Shown in pieces: positions 1-8,565 of a stretch of DNA of 64,000 nucleotides. The notes beneath the pieces are model-generated. The model made no database searches. It had not been told where the DNA came from and saw nothing but the letters and a program-made list of their open reading frames with translations. This DNA comes from Delftia sp. PS-11 (lineage in GTDB: Bacteria; Pseudomonadota; Gammaproteobacteria; Burkholderiales; Burkholderiaceae_C). How positions within the stretch are numbered: position 1 is the stretch's first letter; each line of letters opens with the position of its first letter. The translations under genes were made by a program, and so were the position numbers. The stretch covers positions 1 to 64,000 of the forward strand of contig NZ_JACSYA010000003.1 in assembly GCF_029870285.1 (NCBI RefSeq), written 5' to 3'.

Positions 1-1
1 G

Positions 2-410
2 CTGCGCTCGGGAGCCCGTTGGAGCGATCTGCCCGAGCGATATGGAAAGTACAAGACCGTGCACAAGCGCTTCACCCGCTGGGCGGCGGCTGGTGTCTGG
101 GAGCAAGTGTTTGCAGTGCTGGTCAAGGACCAAGGCAATCAATACTTGTTAATAGACAGCACCATCGTTCGCGCACATCAGCAGGCCGCGACAGGAAAAG
201 GGGGGGCCAAAACGGGCTGGCGCACAAGCGGTGATTCCAGCACGCAGTTGCCAGCAGGCCAGGCCCTTGGATGTCGAGGTGTACAGGGCGCGCAATGCCA
301 TAGAGCGTAGCTTTGCGAAGCTCAAGCAGTTGCGCCGCATTGCGACGCGCTATGACCGTAAGGCCAGTCACTTCATGGCTTTCCTGTGCCTTCAGGTTCC
401 TCCCACGTAG
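2..410 (+). pseudogene. IS5-family transposase remnant with internal deletion
   Basis: The left edge cuts the gene. Codons starting at base 2 read an IS5-type N-terminal stretch (RSGARWSDLPERYGKYK, then HKRFTRWAA) and the first catalytic Asp in LLIDSTIVRAH (about 146-178). Near 212-221 the reading changes frame. From about 219 the frame whose codons start at multiples of three reads GAQAVIPARS and then the C-terminal signature Y-x2-R-x3-E-x6-K (YRARNAIERSFAKLK, about 285-330), ending at the stop 408-410. The segment that should carry the second catalytic Asp is missing, so the enzyme is dead. The last residues (QVPPT) are not transposase-like, because the frame runs into the neighbouring hydrolase gene. 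No terminal inverted repeat is visible. Confidence 0.85.
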
Positions 411-1030
411 GGATTGCTGCGGCGCTCGCGCCCGAAGCTGCTCTCGGGGCCGTGGCCGGGGATGAACACGGTCTGATCGCCCATGGGCCACAGGCGCTGG
501 ACGATGCTGTCGATCAGCTGCTGGTGGTTGCCATGGGGGAAGTCGGTGCGCCCGATGCTGCCCGCGAACAGCACATCGCCCACGAAGGCGCGGTCAATCT
601 GCGGCGCATGGAACACCACATGGCCGGGCGTATGGCCGGGGCAGTGGCGCACCTGCAGCGTTTCCTGGCCGATACTCACCGTGTCGCCGTCATGCAGCCA
701 GCGCGTGGGCGTGAAGGGCTCCGAGTGCGGGAAGCCGAACATGGCGCCCTGCTGGGGCAGGGCGTCGATCCAGAACTGGTCGCCCGGGTGCGGCCCGATG
801 ACGGGCAACTGCTGCGCATCGGCCAGCTCCTGCGTGCCGCCCGCATGATCGATATGCGCATGCGTGAGCCAGATGGCCTTGAGCGTCAGCCCCAGCCGCT
901 CGACCTCCCAGCCGATCTGTTCGAGATCGCCACCGGGATCGATGACGGCAGCCTCCATGGTCTGGTCGCACCAGACCAGCGAGCAGTTCTGCTGGAAGGC
1001 GGTGACGGGGATGGTGTGGTACTGGAGCAT
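392..1030 (-). CDS. MBL-fold metallo-hydrolase (glyoxalase II-like)
   Basis: A 212-residue metallo-beta-lactamase-fold hydrolase of the small YcbL/GloB-like type. The metal-binding motif THAHIDH lies near residue 60, followed by a lone His in CPGHTPGH, the Asp in FVGDVLF and a C-terminal PGHGP, so the binuclear site looks complete. The family hydrolyses thioesters such as S-lactoylglutathione; the substrate here is unknown. An in-frame ATG at 1063, preceded by GGGGAATA, would add 11 residues. I chose 1030 because MLQYHTIPV is the usual N-terminus. It follows the P-type ATPase on the same strand and is probably co-transcribed. The C-terminus stops early after SNPYVG, where the IS remnant begins. 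Confidence 0.85.
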   Translation of the reverse strand: MLQYHTIPVTAFQQNCSLVWCDQTMEAAVIDPGGDLEQIGWEVERLGLTLKAIWLTHAHIDHAGGTQELADAQQLPVIGPHPGDQFWIDALPQQGAMFGFPHSEPFTPTRWLHDGDTVSIGQETLQVRHCPGHTPGHVVFHAPQIDRAFVGDVLFAGSIGRTDFPHGNHQQLIDSIVQRLWPMGDQTVFIPGHGPESSFGRERRSNPYVGGT

Positions 1031-1074
1031 GGTGGGGTAGGTCTTCGGGCGCAAGACCTCCATTATTCCCCGTC

Positions 1075-3360
1075 CTATGCGGCCTCTTGCGCCTTGGTGA
1101 CCGTTGGCATTGGATCGCGGTAGGCCAGCAGCCGCAGCGCGTTGATGACCACGAGCAGGGTGGAGCCCTCGTGCACGGCCACGGCGGCGCCAATGCCCAG
1201 GCCCATGATGGTGGCAGGCACCAGCACGGCCACCACGCCCAGGCTCACGAAGACGTTCTGGCGGATCACCGCGCGGGCCTTGCGGCTCAGGCCCACGGCG
1301 AACGGCAGATGGCGCAGGTCGTCGGACATCAGCGCCACATCGGCAGCCTCCAGTGCCACGTCCGAGCCCGCCGCACCCATGGCCACGCCGACCGATGCAT
1401 GGGCCATGGCCGGCGCATCGTTGACGCCGTCGCCCACCATGGCGACCTGGGCCTGGCTGCGCAGCTCGCGCATGGCCGCGACCTTGTCCTCGGGCATGAG
1501 ATCCCCCCACGCTTCGGTGATGCCGACCTGCTGTGCCACGGCCTCAGCCACCTTGGCATGGTCGCCCGAGAGCATCACCATGCGCGATATGCCCAGCTGG
1601 CGCAGCTGCTGCAGCGCAGCCTGCGCGCTGGCGCGCGGCGTGTCCATCATGCCGATGGCCCCCAGGTCACGTCCGCCCATGCGCACAGCCAGCGTCGTGC
1701 GGCCGGACTCCCGCAGCCCGGCGATGACCCGGGCGGTCGATGCATCCAGCGGCGCTTCGCCGCCGCTGCCGAACAGTTCGGCCTTGCCGATCAGCACGGG
1801 CTGGCCCGCGACGGTGGCTGCCAGGCCCTTGCCCGTCATGCTGCGCAGGCCGCTGGCGGCGGGAATGGCCGTTCCTGCATCGAGCCGTGCCCGCCCGTCC
1901 TGGACCAGGGCCGATGCCAGGGGGTGGTCACTCAGCGACTCCGCAGCGATGGTCACCGCCAGCAGCTCCTGCTCGGAAACGCCTTGGGCGGGCCGCACCT
2001 CGGTGATGCGCGGGCGGCCTTCGGTCAGTGTGCCGGTCTTGTCGAAGGCCATGGACTGCAGGGCGCCCAGCGTCTCCAATGGCGCACCGCCTTTGATCAG
2101 CACACCGCTGCGCGCTGCACGCGCGATGCCCGAGAGCACGGCGCTGGGTGTGGCAATGGCCAGCGCACAGGGACTGGCTGCGACCAGTACGGCCATGGCC
2201 CGGTAGAAGCTGTCGCGCATCGGCTCGTCCACGACCACCCAGGCAAACAGCAGGACAGTGGCCAGCAGCAGCACGGCAGGCACGAATATGCGCTCGAAGC
2301 GGTCGGTCAGGCGCTGCGTCGGAGACTTGCGTGTCTCGGCCTCGCTGACCATGCGCACCACGCGCGCCAGGGCCGAGTCAGTGGCGCGGCGCGTGACCTC
2401 GATCTCCAGCGCACCGCTGCCATTGATGGTGCCGGCAAACACCCGTGAGATGGCCTCCACCGCGCCGGGGTATGCGCGGGCCTGCGCCGGGTCCTCGACC
2501 GGCCGCTTGTCCACCGGCATGCTCTCGCCAGTCACGGGGGCCTGGTTGATGCTGGAGACTCCCTGGACCACGAAGCCATCGGCCGCCAGCCGCTCATGGG
2601 GCTTGACCACGACCAGGTCACCCACCTGCAGCTGCTCCACGGACAGCTCCACGAGCTGTCCGTCGCGCCGCACGGTGGCCGTGTCCGGCGCCAGCGCTGC
2701 CAGCGCCTCGATGGCGCGTCTGGCCCGTCCCATGGCGTAGTGTTCCAGCGCATGGCCCAGGCTGAACAGGAACAGCAGCAACGCACCTTCGGCCCAGGAG
2801 CCCAGCGCCGCAGCCCCTGCGGCCGCCACCAGCATCAGCGTGTCGATCTCGAACCTGCGCTGGCGCAGATTCTCCAGCGCCTCGCGCACCGTGTGCAGGC
2901 CGCCGAAAAAATAGGCTGCCGCATAGCATGCCCATGCCAGCCACGGTGGCGCGGCAGGCAGCCATGCGTCCATGGCGGCGCCCAGGGCCAGCAGGGCACC
3001 GCTGGCCAGCGCGCAGCGCATCTCGCTGGATGCGCCGGACAGCGCACCATGGCTTTTTCCGTCCGGGCCTGGCGCCGTATCACCGTACGGCGCAGAGCCG
3101 GGTGATCCGGTGTAGCTGCTGGCAGCAACTGGCAGGCCCAGACCTGCCAGCGCCTGCTGCAATGCCTGGCTGGAGATGCGCTGGCGGTCAAACTCTATGC
3201 GCAGCTGCCCTGTGGCGCTGATCCTGGCCTCCAGCACGCCGCTGATGGCATTCAGGCCCTCCTGCAGCCTGCGCGCCTGGCGTGCGCGGGGCGGGCGTTC
3301 GAGACGCAGCAGCAGGTGGCCGAAGCGTTCGGACAGGATGCCGCCCGATGCCTTGATCAC
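1075..3360 (-). CDS. P1B-type heavy-metal translocating ATPase (P1B-4-like)
   Basis: A 761-residue metal-exporting P-type ATPase of the inner membrane. It has TGES (277-280, actuator), SPC in a membrane helix (396-398), the phosphorylated Asp440 in DKTGT, the nucleotide-binding HP pair (479-480), GDGVNDAP (643-650) and HEGST in the last helices (730-734). SPC plus HEG(G/S)T is the mark of the P1B-4 subgroup (Co/Zn/Fe/Ni export), rather than CPC-type copper or cadmium pumps; the metal itself is inferred. The N-terminus folds like an HMA domain but has no CxxC. The start is GTG 3360. The same frame stays open upstream to a TGA near 3470 and reads ELCIHYDG-like sequence but has no ATG or GTG, so a non-standard upstream start is possible. 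Confidence 0.9.
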   Translation of the reverse strand: MIKASGGILSERFGHLLLRLERPPRARQARRLQEGLNAISGVLEARISATGQLRIEFDRQRISSQALQQALAGLGLPVAASSYTGSPGSAPYGDTAPGPDGKSHGALSGASSEMRCALASGALLALGAAMDAWLPAAPPWLAWACYAAAYFFGGLHTVREALENLRQRRFEIDTLMLVAAAGAAALGSWAEGALLLFLFSLGHALEHYAMGRARRAIEALAALAPDTATVRRDGQLVELSVEQLQVGDLVVVKPHERLAADGFVVQGVSSINQAPVTGESMPVDKRPVEDPAQARAYPGAVEAISRVFAGTINGSGALEIEVTRRATDSALARVVRMVSEAETRKSPTQRLTDRFERIFVPAVLLLATVLLFAWVVVDEPMRDSFYRAMAVLVAASPCALAIATPSAVLSGIARAARSGVLIKGGAPLETLGALQSMAFDKTGTLTEGRPRITEVRPAQGVSEQELLAVTIAAESLSDHPLASALVQDGRARLDAGTAIPAASGLRSMTGKGLAATVAGQPVLIGKAELFGSGGEAPLDASTARVIAGLRESGRTTLAVRMGGRDLGAIGMMDTPRASAQAALQQLRQLGISRMVMLSGDHAKVAEAVAQQVGITEAWGDLMPEDKVAAMRELRSQAQVAMVGDGVNDAPAMAHASVGVAMGAAGSDVALEAADVALMSDDLRHLPFAVGLSRKARAVIRQNVFVSLGVVAVLVPATIMGLGIGAAVAVHEGSTLLVVINALRLLAYRDPMPTVTKAQEAA

Positions 3361-3678
3361 CTCTCGGATGCGTGTCAGCGAGATTTTGGTGCCGTCGTAG
3401 TGGATGCACAGTTCAGCGGGCGTACCGGGCAGGCGTGCCGTGGATGTCGGTTTTTTAATGTGGCAGTCATCTGGCAGTCATCTGGCAGCCATTTCCATGC
3501 AACCTGGCGGCCAGGCGACAGCAGGCCCTTGGCGGGCGGCATGCTGCCGTGCTACAAGCGATCCGTGCCGCCGGGCCGGTCTGCCGTTATGCAGGCTGGC
3601 CAGGACTTTTCGGAGAGAGGCCGGGCCGCCGCCTGCACAGCGCAGGGCGGGCACCGGCATCACGCGAGGGAGACCGGT
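3361..3678. other. Intergenic region with three 11-bp tandem repeats
   Basis: A 318-base divergent gap between the metal ATPase and pntAA. It holds three head-to-tail 11-bp units (TGGCAGTCATC, TGGCAGTCATC, TGGCAGCCATT) at 3461-3493, and an A/T run at 3451-3459. The left part may be N-terminal coding sequence of the ATPase. I could not assign a convincing promoter pair. The pntAA ribosome-binding site (GAGGGAGA) is at its right end. Confidence 0.4.
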
Positions 3679-4794
3679 ATGTTGATTGGTGTGCCTGCCG
3701 AGACCATGGCAGGAGAAACCCGGGTGGCAGCGACCCCCGAGACCGTCAAGAAGCTGCGCGCACAGGGCCATGTGCTGTGCGTGCAGGCAGGTGCGGGCCT
3801 CGCGGCCAGCATGCCCGATGCCTTGTACGAGGCGGCAGGGGCCGAGATCACCGATGCGGCAGGCGCCCTGGGCGCCGATCTCGTGCTCAAGGTCCGCAGC
3901 CCCTCGGCCGGGGAACTGCCGCTGATCCGCAAGGGTGCCACGCTGGTGGGCATGCTGGACCCCTTCCATGCCGAGGGCCTGCAGCGCCTGGCCGGTGCAG
4001 GGCTGACGGCCTATGCGCTGGAGGCGGCGCCGCGCACCACGCGGGCGCAGAGCATGGATGTGCTGTCCAGCCAGGCCAACATCGCGGGCTACAAGGCCGT
4101 GATGATCGCGGCCCACCAGTACCAGCGTTTCTTCCCCATGCTGATGACGGCGGCCGGCACGGTCAAGGCCGCGCGTGTCGTGGTGCTGGGCGTGGGCGTG
4201 GCCGGGCTGCAGGCCATCGCCACAGCCAAGCGCCTGGGCGCCGTGATCGAGGCCAGCGATGTGCGCCCCAGCGTGCGCGAGCAGGTCGAGTCCCTGGGCG
4301 CCAGGTTCATCGATGTGCCCTATGAAACCGCCGAGGAAAAGGAGGCTGCCGAGGGCGTGGGCGGCTATGCGCGGCCCATGCCGCAAAGCTGGCTGGACCG
4401 CCAGAAGGCTGAAGTTGCCAAGCGCGTGGCCTTGGCCGATGTGGTCATCACCACGGCCCTCATCCCGGGCCGCCCCGCGCCCGTGCTGGTCACGGCCGAG
4501 ATGGTGCAGTCCATGAAGCCCGGCTCCGTCATCGTCGATCTGGCCGCCGAGCGCGGCGGCAACTGCCCGCTGACCCAGCCCGGAATGACCGTGGTCACGC
4601 ACGGCGTGACCATCGTCGGCCTGACCAACCTGGCGGCGCAGGTGGCGGCCGACGCTTCGGCGCTGTATGCGCGCAATGTGCTCGACTTTCTCAAGCTCAT
4701 CATCAACCAGGATGGCGCTCTGCATGTGGACATGCAGGACGACATCGTGGCCGCGTGCCTGATGGCCCATGAAGGCCAGTTGCGGAGGAAATGA
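3679..4794 (+). CDS. pntAA: NAD(P) transhydrogenase, alpha subunit part 1 (domain I)
   Basis: A 371-residue soluble NAD(H)-binding domain I of proton-translocating transhydrogenase, which couples hydride transfer between NADH and NADP+ to the proton gradient. It starts MLIGVPAE, has the family motif ETRVAATP (13-20), and a Rossmann nucleotide motif GVGVAG (171-176) followed by an acidic residue in EASD. ATG 3679 is chosen because GAGGGAGA lies just upstream and the protein then begins as homologues do. It heads a three-gene operon; the next start is two bases past the stop. Splitting the alpha subunit in two, as here, is common outside enterobacteria. Confidence 0.95.
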   Translation: MLIGVPAETMAGETRVAATPETVKKLRAQGHVLCVQAGAGLAASMPDALYEAAGAEITDAAGALGADLVLKVRSPSAGELPLIRKGATLVGMLDPFHAEGLQRLAGAGLTAYALEAAPRTTRAQSMDVLSSQANIAGYKAVMIAAHQYQRFFPMLMTAAGTVKAARVVVLGVGVAGLQAIATAKRLGAVIEASDVRPSVREQVESLGARFIDVPYETAEEKEAAEGVGGYARPMPQSWLDRQKAEVAKRVALADVVITTALIPGRPAPVLVTAEMVQSMKPGSVIVDLAAERGGNCPLTQPGMTVVTHGVTIVGLTNLAAQVAADASALYARNVLDFLKLIINQDGALHVDMQDDIVAACLMAHEGQLRRK

Positions 4795-4795
4795 C

Positions 4796-5122
4796 ATGCA
4801 AGCCGTATCGCCCACCATCATCCACCTGATCATCTTCGTGCTGGCCATCTATGTCGGCTACCACGTGGTGTGGAACGTCACGCCCGCGCTGCACACGCCG
4901 CTGATGGCTGTGACCAATGCCATCTCGGCCATCGTCATCGTCGGCGCCATGCTGGCGGCAGCCCTTACGGAAACTGGCCTGGGCAAGACCATGGGCGTGC
5001 TGGCCGTGGCGCTGGCCGCAGTCAATGTGTTCGGCGGCTTTCTGGTGACGCGGCGCATGCTGGAGATGTTCCGCAAGAAGGAGCGCAAGAGCCCTGCGGC
5101 CAAGGCGGAGGAGCGGCCATGA
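4796..5122 (+). CDS. pntAB: NAD(P) transhydrogenase, alpha subunit part 2 (membrane)
   Basis: A 108-residue membrane subunit corresponding to the C-terminal membrane part of the enterobacterial alpha chain. Three hydrophobic helices are visible (about residues 6-25, 35-57 and 64-85), then a basic tail FRKKERK. Together with the membrane half of PntB it forms the proton channel (domain II). The start is ATG 4796, with GCGGAGGAA upstream inside the end of pntAA. The stop overlaps the pntB start by four bases (ATGA), which indicates translational coupling. Confidence 0.95.
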   Translation: MQAVSPTIIHLIIFVLAIYVGYHVVWNVTPALHTPLMAVTNAISAIVIVGAMLAAALTETGLGKTMGVLAVALAAVNVFGGFLVTRRMLEMFRKKERKSPAAKAEERP

Positions 5123-6543
5123 GCATGGACCTTGTCACGCTGCTGTACCTGGTGGCCAGCGTCTGCTTCATCCAGGCGCTCAAGGGACTGTCGCATCCCA
5201 CGACGTCGATACGCGGCAACCTGTTCGGCATGGCCGGCATGGTGGTTGCCGTGCTGACCACGGCAGCGCTGATCGTGCAGCTCGCAGGCGGCAACGCGCT
5301 GGGCCTGGGCTGGGTGCTGCTGGGCCTGTTGATTGGCGGCACGGCGGGCGCGCTCATGGCCCGGCGCGTGGAGATGACCAAGATGCCCGAGCTGGTGGCC
5401 TTCATGCACAGCATGATCGGCCTGGCAGCGGTCTTCATCGCCATCGCTGCCGTGGCCGAGCCCTGGGCCTTTGCCATCACTGCCAAGGGCGGGCCCATCC
5501 CGGGTGGCAACCGTATCGAGCTGGCGCTGGGCGCCTTCATCGGCGCCGTGACCTTCACGGGCTCGGTGATCGCCTTCGGCAAGCTCTCGGGCAAGTACCG
5601 GTTTCGCCTGTTCCAGGGCGCGCCCGTGCAGTTCAAGGGCCAGCATGCGCTCAATGCCGTGCTGGGGCTGGCGGCGGCTTTCTTCGTCTTCGGCTTCTGG
5701 CACAGCCAAAGCTGGATGGACATCGTGCTGGTGATCGCGCTGGGCCTGCTGCTGGGCGTGCTGCTGATCATCCCCATCGGAGGCGCCGACATGCCCGTGG
5801 TCGTGTCCATGCTCAACAGCTACTCGGGCTGGGCGGCAGCGGGCATCGGCTTCTCGCTGAACAACAGCATGCTCATCATCGCGGGGTCGCTGGTGGGCAG
5901 CTCGGGCGCGATCCTGAGCTACATCATGTGCAAGGCCATGAACCGCTCGTTCTTCAGCGTGATCCTGGGCGGCTTCGGCGCCGAGGCAGGCGCTGCAGCG
6001 GGCGGCGCTCAGCAGCAGCGCAGCGTCAAGAGCGGCAGCGCCGACGATGCGGCCTTCGTGCTGGGCAATGCCGAGACCGTGGTCATCGTGCCCGGCTACG
6101 GCCTGGCCGTGGCGCGGGCCCAGCATGCAGTCAAGGAACTGGCCGACAGGCTCACCGAAAAGGGCGTGACCGTGAAATACGCCATCCACCCGGTGGCCGG
6201 CCGCATGCCAGGCCACATGAACGTGCTGCTGGCCGAAGCCGAGGTGCCCTACGACCAGGTCTTCGAGATGGAGGACATCAACAGCGAGTTCGGCCAGGCC
6301 GACGTGGCCATCATCCTGGGCGCCAACGACGTGGTCAATCCTGCCGCGCATGTCAAGGGCAGTCCCATCTACGGCATGCCCATTCTGGAGGCCTACAAGG
6401 CCAAGACGGTGATCGTCAACAAGCGCTCCATGGCAGCCGGCTACGCGGGCCTGGACAACGAGCTGTTCTACATGGACAAGACCATGATGGTCTTCGGCGA
6501 TGCCAAGAAGGTGGTGGAGGATATGGGCAAGGCGCTGGAGTGA
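5119..6543 (+). CDS. pntB: NAD(P) transhydrogenase, beta subunit
   Basis: A 474-residue beta subunit. The first half is a bundle of hydrophobic helices (domain II, proton translocation). The last about 180 residues form the NADP(H)-binding domain III, with the conserved VPGYGLAVARAQ, GRMPGHMNVLLAEA, GANDVVNPAA and VNKRSM segments. It overlaps pntAB by four bases. The likely product is a complete PntAA-PntAB-PntB enzyme in the cytoplasmic membrane supplying NADPH. A GC-rich imperfect hairpin (6549-6580) without a T-run lies between it and the converging gene. Confidence 0.96.
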   Translation: MSMDLVTLLYLVASVCFIQALKGLSHPTTSIRGNLFGMAGMVVAVLTTAALIVQLAGGNALGLGWVLLGLLIGGTAGALMARRVEMTKMPELVAFMHSMIGLAAVFIAIAAVAEPWAFAITAKGGPIPGGNRIELALGAFIGAVTFTGSVIAFGKLSGKYRFRLFQGAPVQFKGQHALNAVLGLAAAFFVFGFWHSQSWMDIVLVIALGLLLGVLLIIPIGGADMPVVVSMLNSYSGWAAAGIGFSLNNSMLIIAGSLVGSSGAILSYIMCKAMNRSFFSVILGGFGAEAGAAAGGAQQQRSVKSGSADDAAFVLGNAETVVIVPGYGLAVARAQHAVKELADRLTEKGVTVKYAIHPVAGRMPGHMNVLLAEAEVPYDQVFEMEDINSEFGQADVAIILGANDVVNPAAHVKGSPIYGMPILEAYKAKTVIVNKRSMAAGYAGLDNELFYMDKTMMVFGDAKKVVEDMGKALE

Positions 6544-6613
6544 GTCGTGCCCGGGCCGCAGCACATGTCCCGGTCCGGGCCCTCACGGCCGCATGGTGCG
6601 GTGCGCCTTGGCA

Positions 6614-7585
6614 TCACTGGGCCTCAACGCCCAGCTCGCGGATGCGCTGGGTGATGATGTCAAACTCTGCGCTGTAGGATGCCGCGAACTGCGTGGGTGT
6701 CGTGTTCATCAGCTCGAACCCCCGGCCCACGAACTGCGCGCTGACCTCGGGCATGCGCGCTATCGCGTTGACTTCCCTTGCCAGGCGGTCCACGGTGGCC
6801 TGGGGCGTCTTGGCCGGCGCCAGCAGTCCTATCCATACGCTCGCGTCGTACAGCGGGTCCTTGAACCCCAGCTCGGCCATCGTCGGAACATTCGGCAGTG
6901 ACGTCGAACGCTGCTTGCCGAGCACCGCCAGCGCAACAATCTTGCCTGTCGGCACATGCTGCATCGCACTTGCCACGGAGGAAAAACCGATATCGATCGT
7001 GCCTGACAGCAGGTCCGTGACCACAGGGCCTTCGCCGCGCTGAGGCACGTGAACCATATGGGCCTTCAGATGGCGGTTGAGCGTCTCTCCTGCGAGGTGT
7101 CCCAGGCTGCCTATGCCCCAGGAGCCGTAGCTGAGCAGCACTTTGCCCTGCGCGGCTTTGGCCTGGAGATCGGCGATGGATTGGATGCCCGTGCCGGGGT
7201 GCGTGGAAATCAGCGCAGGGCTGCGCACGACCTGCGATATGCCCACGAAATCCTTGCGGGGGTCGTAGGCCAGGGTTTTGTACAGCGCCGCGTTGTTGAT
7301 CTGCGAATCCGTGATCGTCATCAGCAAGGTATGGCCATCGGGCTTGGCCCGCGCGACCTCGGCAGCCCCTATGGCGCCTGCTGCACCGGCCTTGTTGTCC
7401 ACCACCACGGGCTGGCCGAGTGCCTTGGACAGCCTCTCGCCCACCGTGCGCGCCATGAAATCGGTGGCACCGCCTGCCGCATATGGGACAACGATCCGGA
7501 CCGGACGGGACGGGAAGGCGTCCTGCGCCATGGCTGGCAGGGCCATGGCCATCGATGCGCATGCCAGCGCGAATTTTTTCATCAT
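6614..7585 (-). CDS. Bug/TctC-family periplasmic solute-binding protein
   Basis: A 323-residue periplasmic receptor of the Bug (TctC) family. A signal peptide ([21 protein letters not shown]) precedes the mature [18 protein letters not shown], whose loop is the family's carboxylate-binding signature. Such receptors bind small di- or tricarboxylates or aromatic acids, usually for a TctAB permease encoded elsewhere; none is present here. It is the last gene of the oxygenase-reductase cluster, 26 bases after the reductase gene, so its ligand may be that system's substrate (inference). An alternative start is the adjacent second ATG at 7582. Confidence 0.9.
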   Translation of the reverse strand: MMKKFALACASMAMALPAMAQDAFPSRPVRIVVPYAAGGATDFMARTVGERLSKALGQPVVVDNKAGAAGAIGAAEVARAKPDGHTLLMTITDSQINNAALYKTLAYDPRKDFVGISQVVRSPALISTHPGTGIQSIADLQAKAAQGKVLLSYGSWGIGSLGHLAGETLNRHLKAHMVHVPQRGEGPVVTDLLSGTIDIGFSSVASAMQHVPTGKIVALAVLGKQRSTSLPNVPTMAELGFKDPLYDASVWIGLLAPAKTPQATVDRLAREVNAIARMPEVSAQFVGRGFELMNTTPTQFAASYSAEFDIITQRIRELGVEAQ

Positions 7586-7611
7586 GGCTGTCTCCTGTGG
7601 ATAGGGCTACT

Positions 7612-8562
7612 TCAAAGGTCCAGCACCAGCTCAGCGGACCGCGCGCGCGATACGCAGGGCAGGATGCAGGTCTGTGCATCGCGCTCCTCGTCGCTCAGGA
7701 CGAAGTCGCGGTGATCTGCCTGGCCGGCCAGCAGCGGGACTTCGCAGCTGCGGCACATCCCTTGCCGGCAAGAGAACGGGACCGCGGCACCGGCGTCTTC
7801 CAGCGCCTCCAGCAGACTCTGGTCCGGGCGCACGCTGATCGATTTCCTGCTGCGCAGCAGAACCACCTTGAAGCTGCCGGCCCGATCGTCGGATGCCGTG
7901 GCCCCTGTGGCCGCAAACCGCTCGAAATGTATGGCCGCCCTGGGCCAGCCGGCCTGCGCCGCCTGTGCGCTGACCGCGTTCATCAGGCCTTCGGGCCCGC
8001 AGCAGTAGATGTGCGCGCCTGCAGCGGCGTTGCCCAGCCATGCGGCCAGGTCTGGCTGCGCGCCACCGGCCTCCTGGTCGACATGCAGCCGTACGCGCTC
8101 GCCATGGCGGGCCAGCGTCCAGGCGTAGGCTGCACGCGCACGGGTGCGCACGCAGTAGAGCAGCCGCCAGGGACAGCCCTGTGCCTCGCACCAGTGAATC
8201 ATGCTCAGGATGGGCGTGATACCGATGCCTCCGGCGATGAAAACATGTTCGGCGGCCTCGGCGGCGACGGCGAACAGTGCGCGGGGCGCACTGACCTCGA
8301 TGCAGTCACCCACCGCCAGGCATTGGTGCATGAACGCCGAGCCGCCACGGGATGCCGCAGCGAGTCCGACGCCCAGCACATAGCGATCGCGCTCGAGAGG
8401 CGAGTTGGCCAGCGAATACTGGCGGCATATCCCGCCGGGCAGCCGGACATCGACATGCGCGCCAGCGGTGAAGGATGGAAGCATTTCACCATCGCGTGCG
8501 CGCAATTCGACGCCGAGCACATCCTGCGCCTCCTGAGTGAGGCGTGTGACAACGAGCCTCAT
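7612..8562 (-). CDS. Phthalate-dioxygenase-reductase/VanB-type oxidoreductase
   Basis: A 316-residue electron-transfer protein with three modules: an FMN domain (RQYS at 47-50, then LANSP), an NAD domain (GGIGITPILSM, about 112-122) and a C-terminal plant-type 2Fe-2S domain. The cluster ligands fit C265, C270 and C273 with C303 (C-x4-C-x2-C-x29-C). This module order is that of VanB and phthalate dioxygenase reductase, which carry electrons from NADH to a Rieske oxygenase. Its gene starts three bases after the stop of the Rieske gene, so the two are almost certainly partners. The aromatic substrate cannot be named from sequence. Confidence 0.93.
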   Translation of the reverse strand: MRLVVTRLTQEAQDVLGVELRARDGEMLPSFTAGAHVDVRLPGGICRQYSLANSPLERDRYVLGVGLAAASRGGSAFMHQCLAVGDCIEVSAPRALFAVAAEAAEHVFIAGGIGITPILSMIHWCEAQGCPWRLLYCVRTRARAAYAWTLARHGERVRLHVDQEAGGAQPDLAAWLGNAAAGAHIYCCGPEGLMNAVSAQAAQAGWPRAAIHFERFAATGATASDDRAGSFKVVLLRSRKSISVRPDQSLLEALEDAGAAVPFSCRQGMCRSCEVPLLAGQADHRDFVLSDEERDAQTCILPCVSRARSAELVLDL

Positions 8563-8565
8563 GGG

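Noticed and set aside
64-410. Active insertion sequence
   Set aside because: The frame is broken, the second catalytic Asp is missing, and no terminal repeats or target duplication are visible.
386-1123. 245-codon plus-strand open frame over the MBL-fold gene
   Set aside because: The minus strand has the metal-binding THAHIDH motif and family length; the plus frame has none.
4858-6564. 568-codon open frame antisense to pntAB-pntB
   Set aside because: The plus strand encodes clear transhydrogenase subunits; the antisense translation is His/Gln/Ala-rich noise.
6549-6580. Terminator between pntB and the Bug receptor gene
   Set aside because: The 9-bp GC stem has a wobble and no T-run on either strand, so it was not listed as a terminator.
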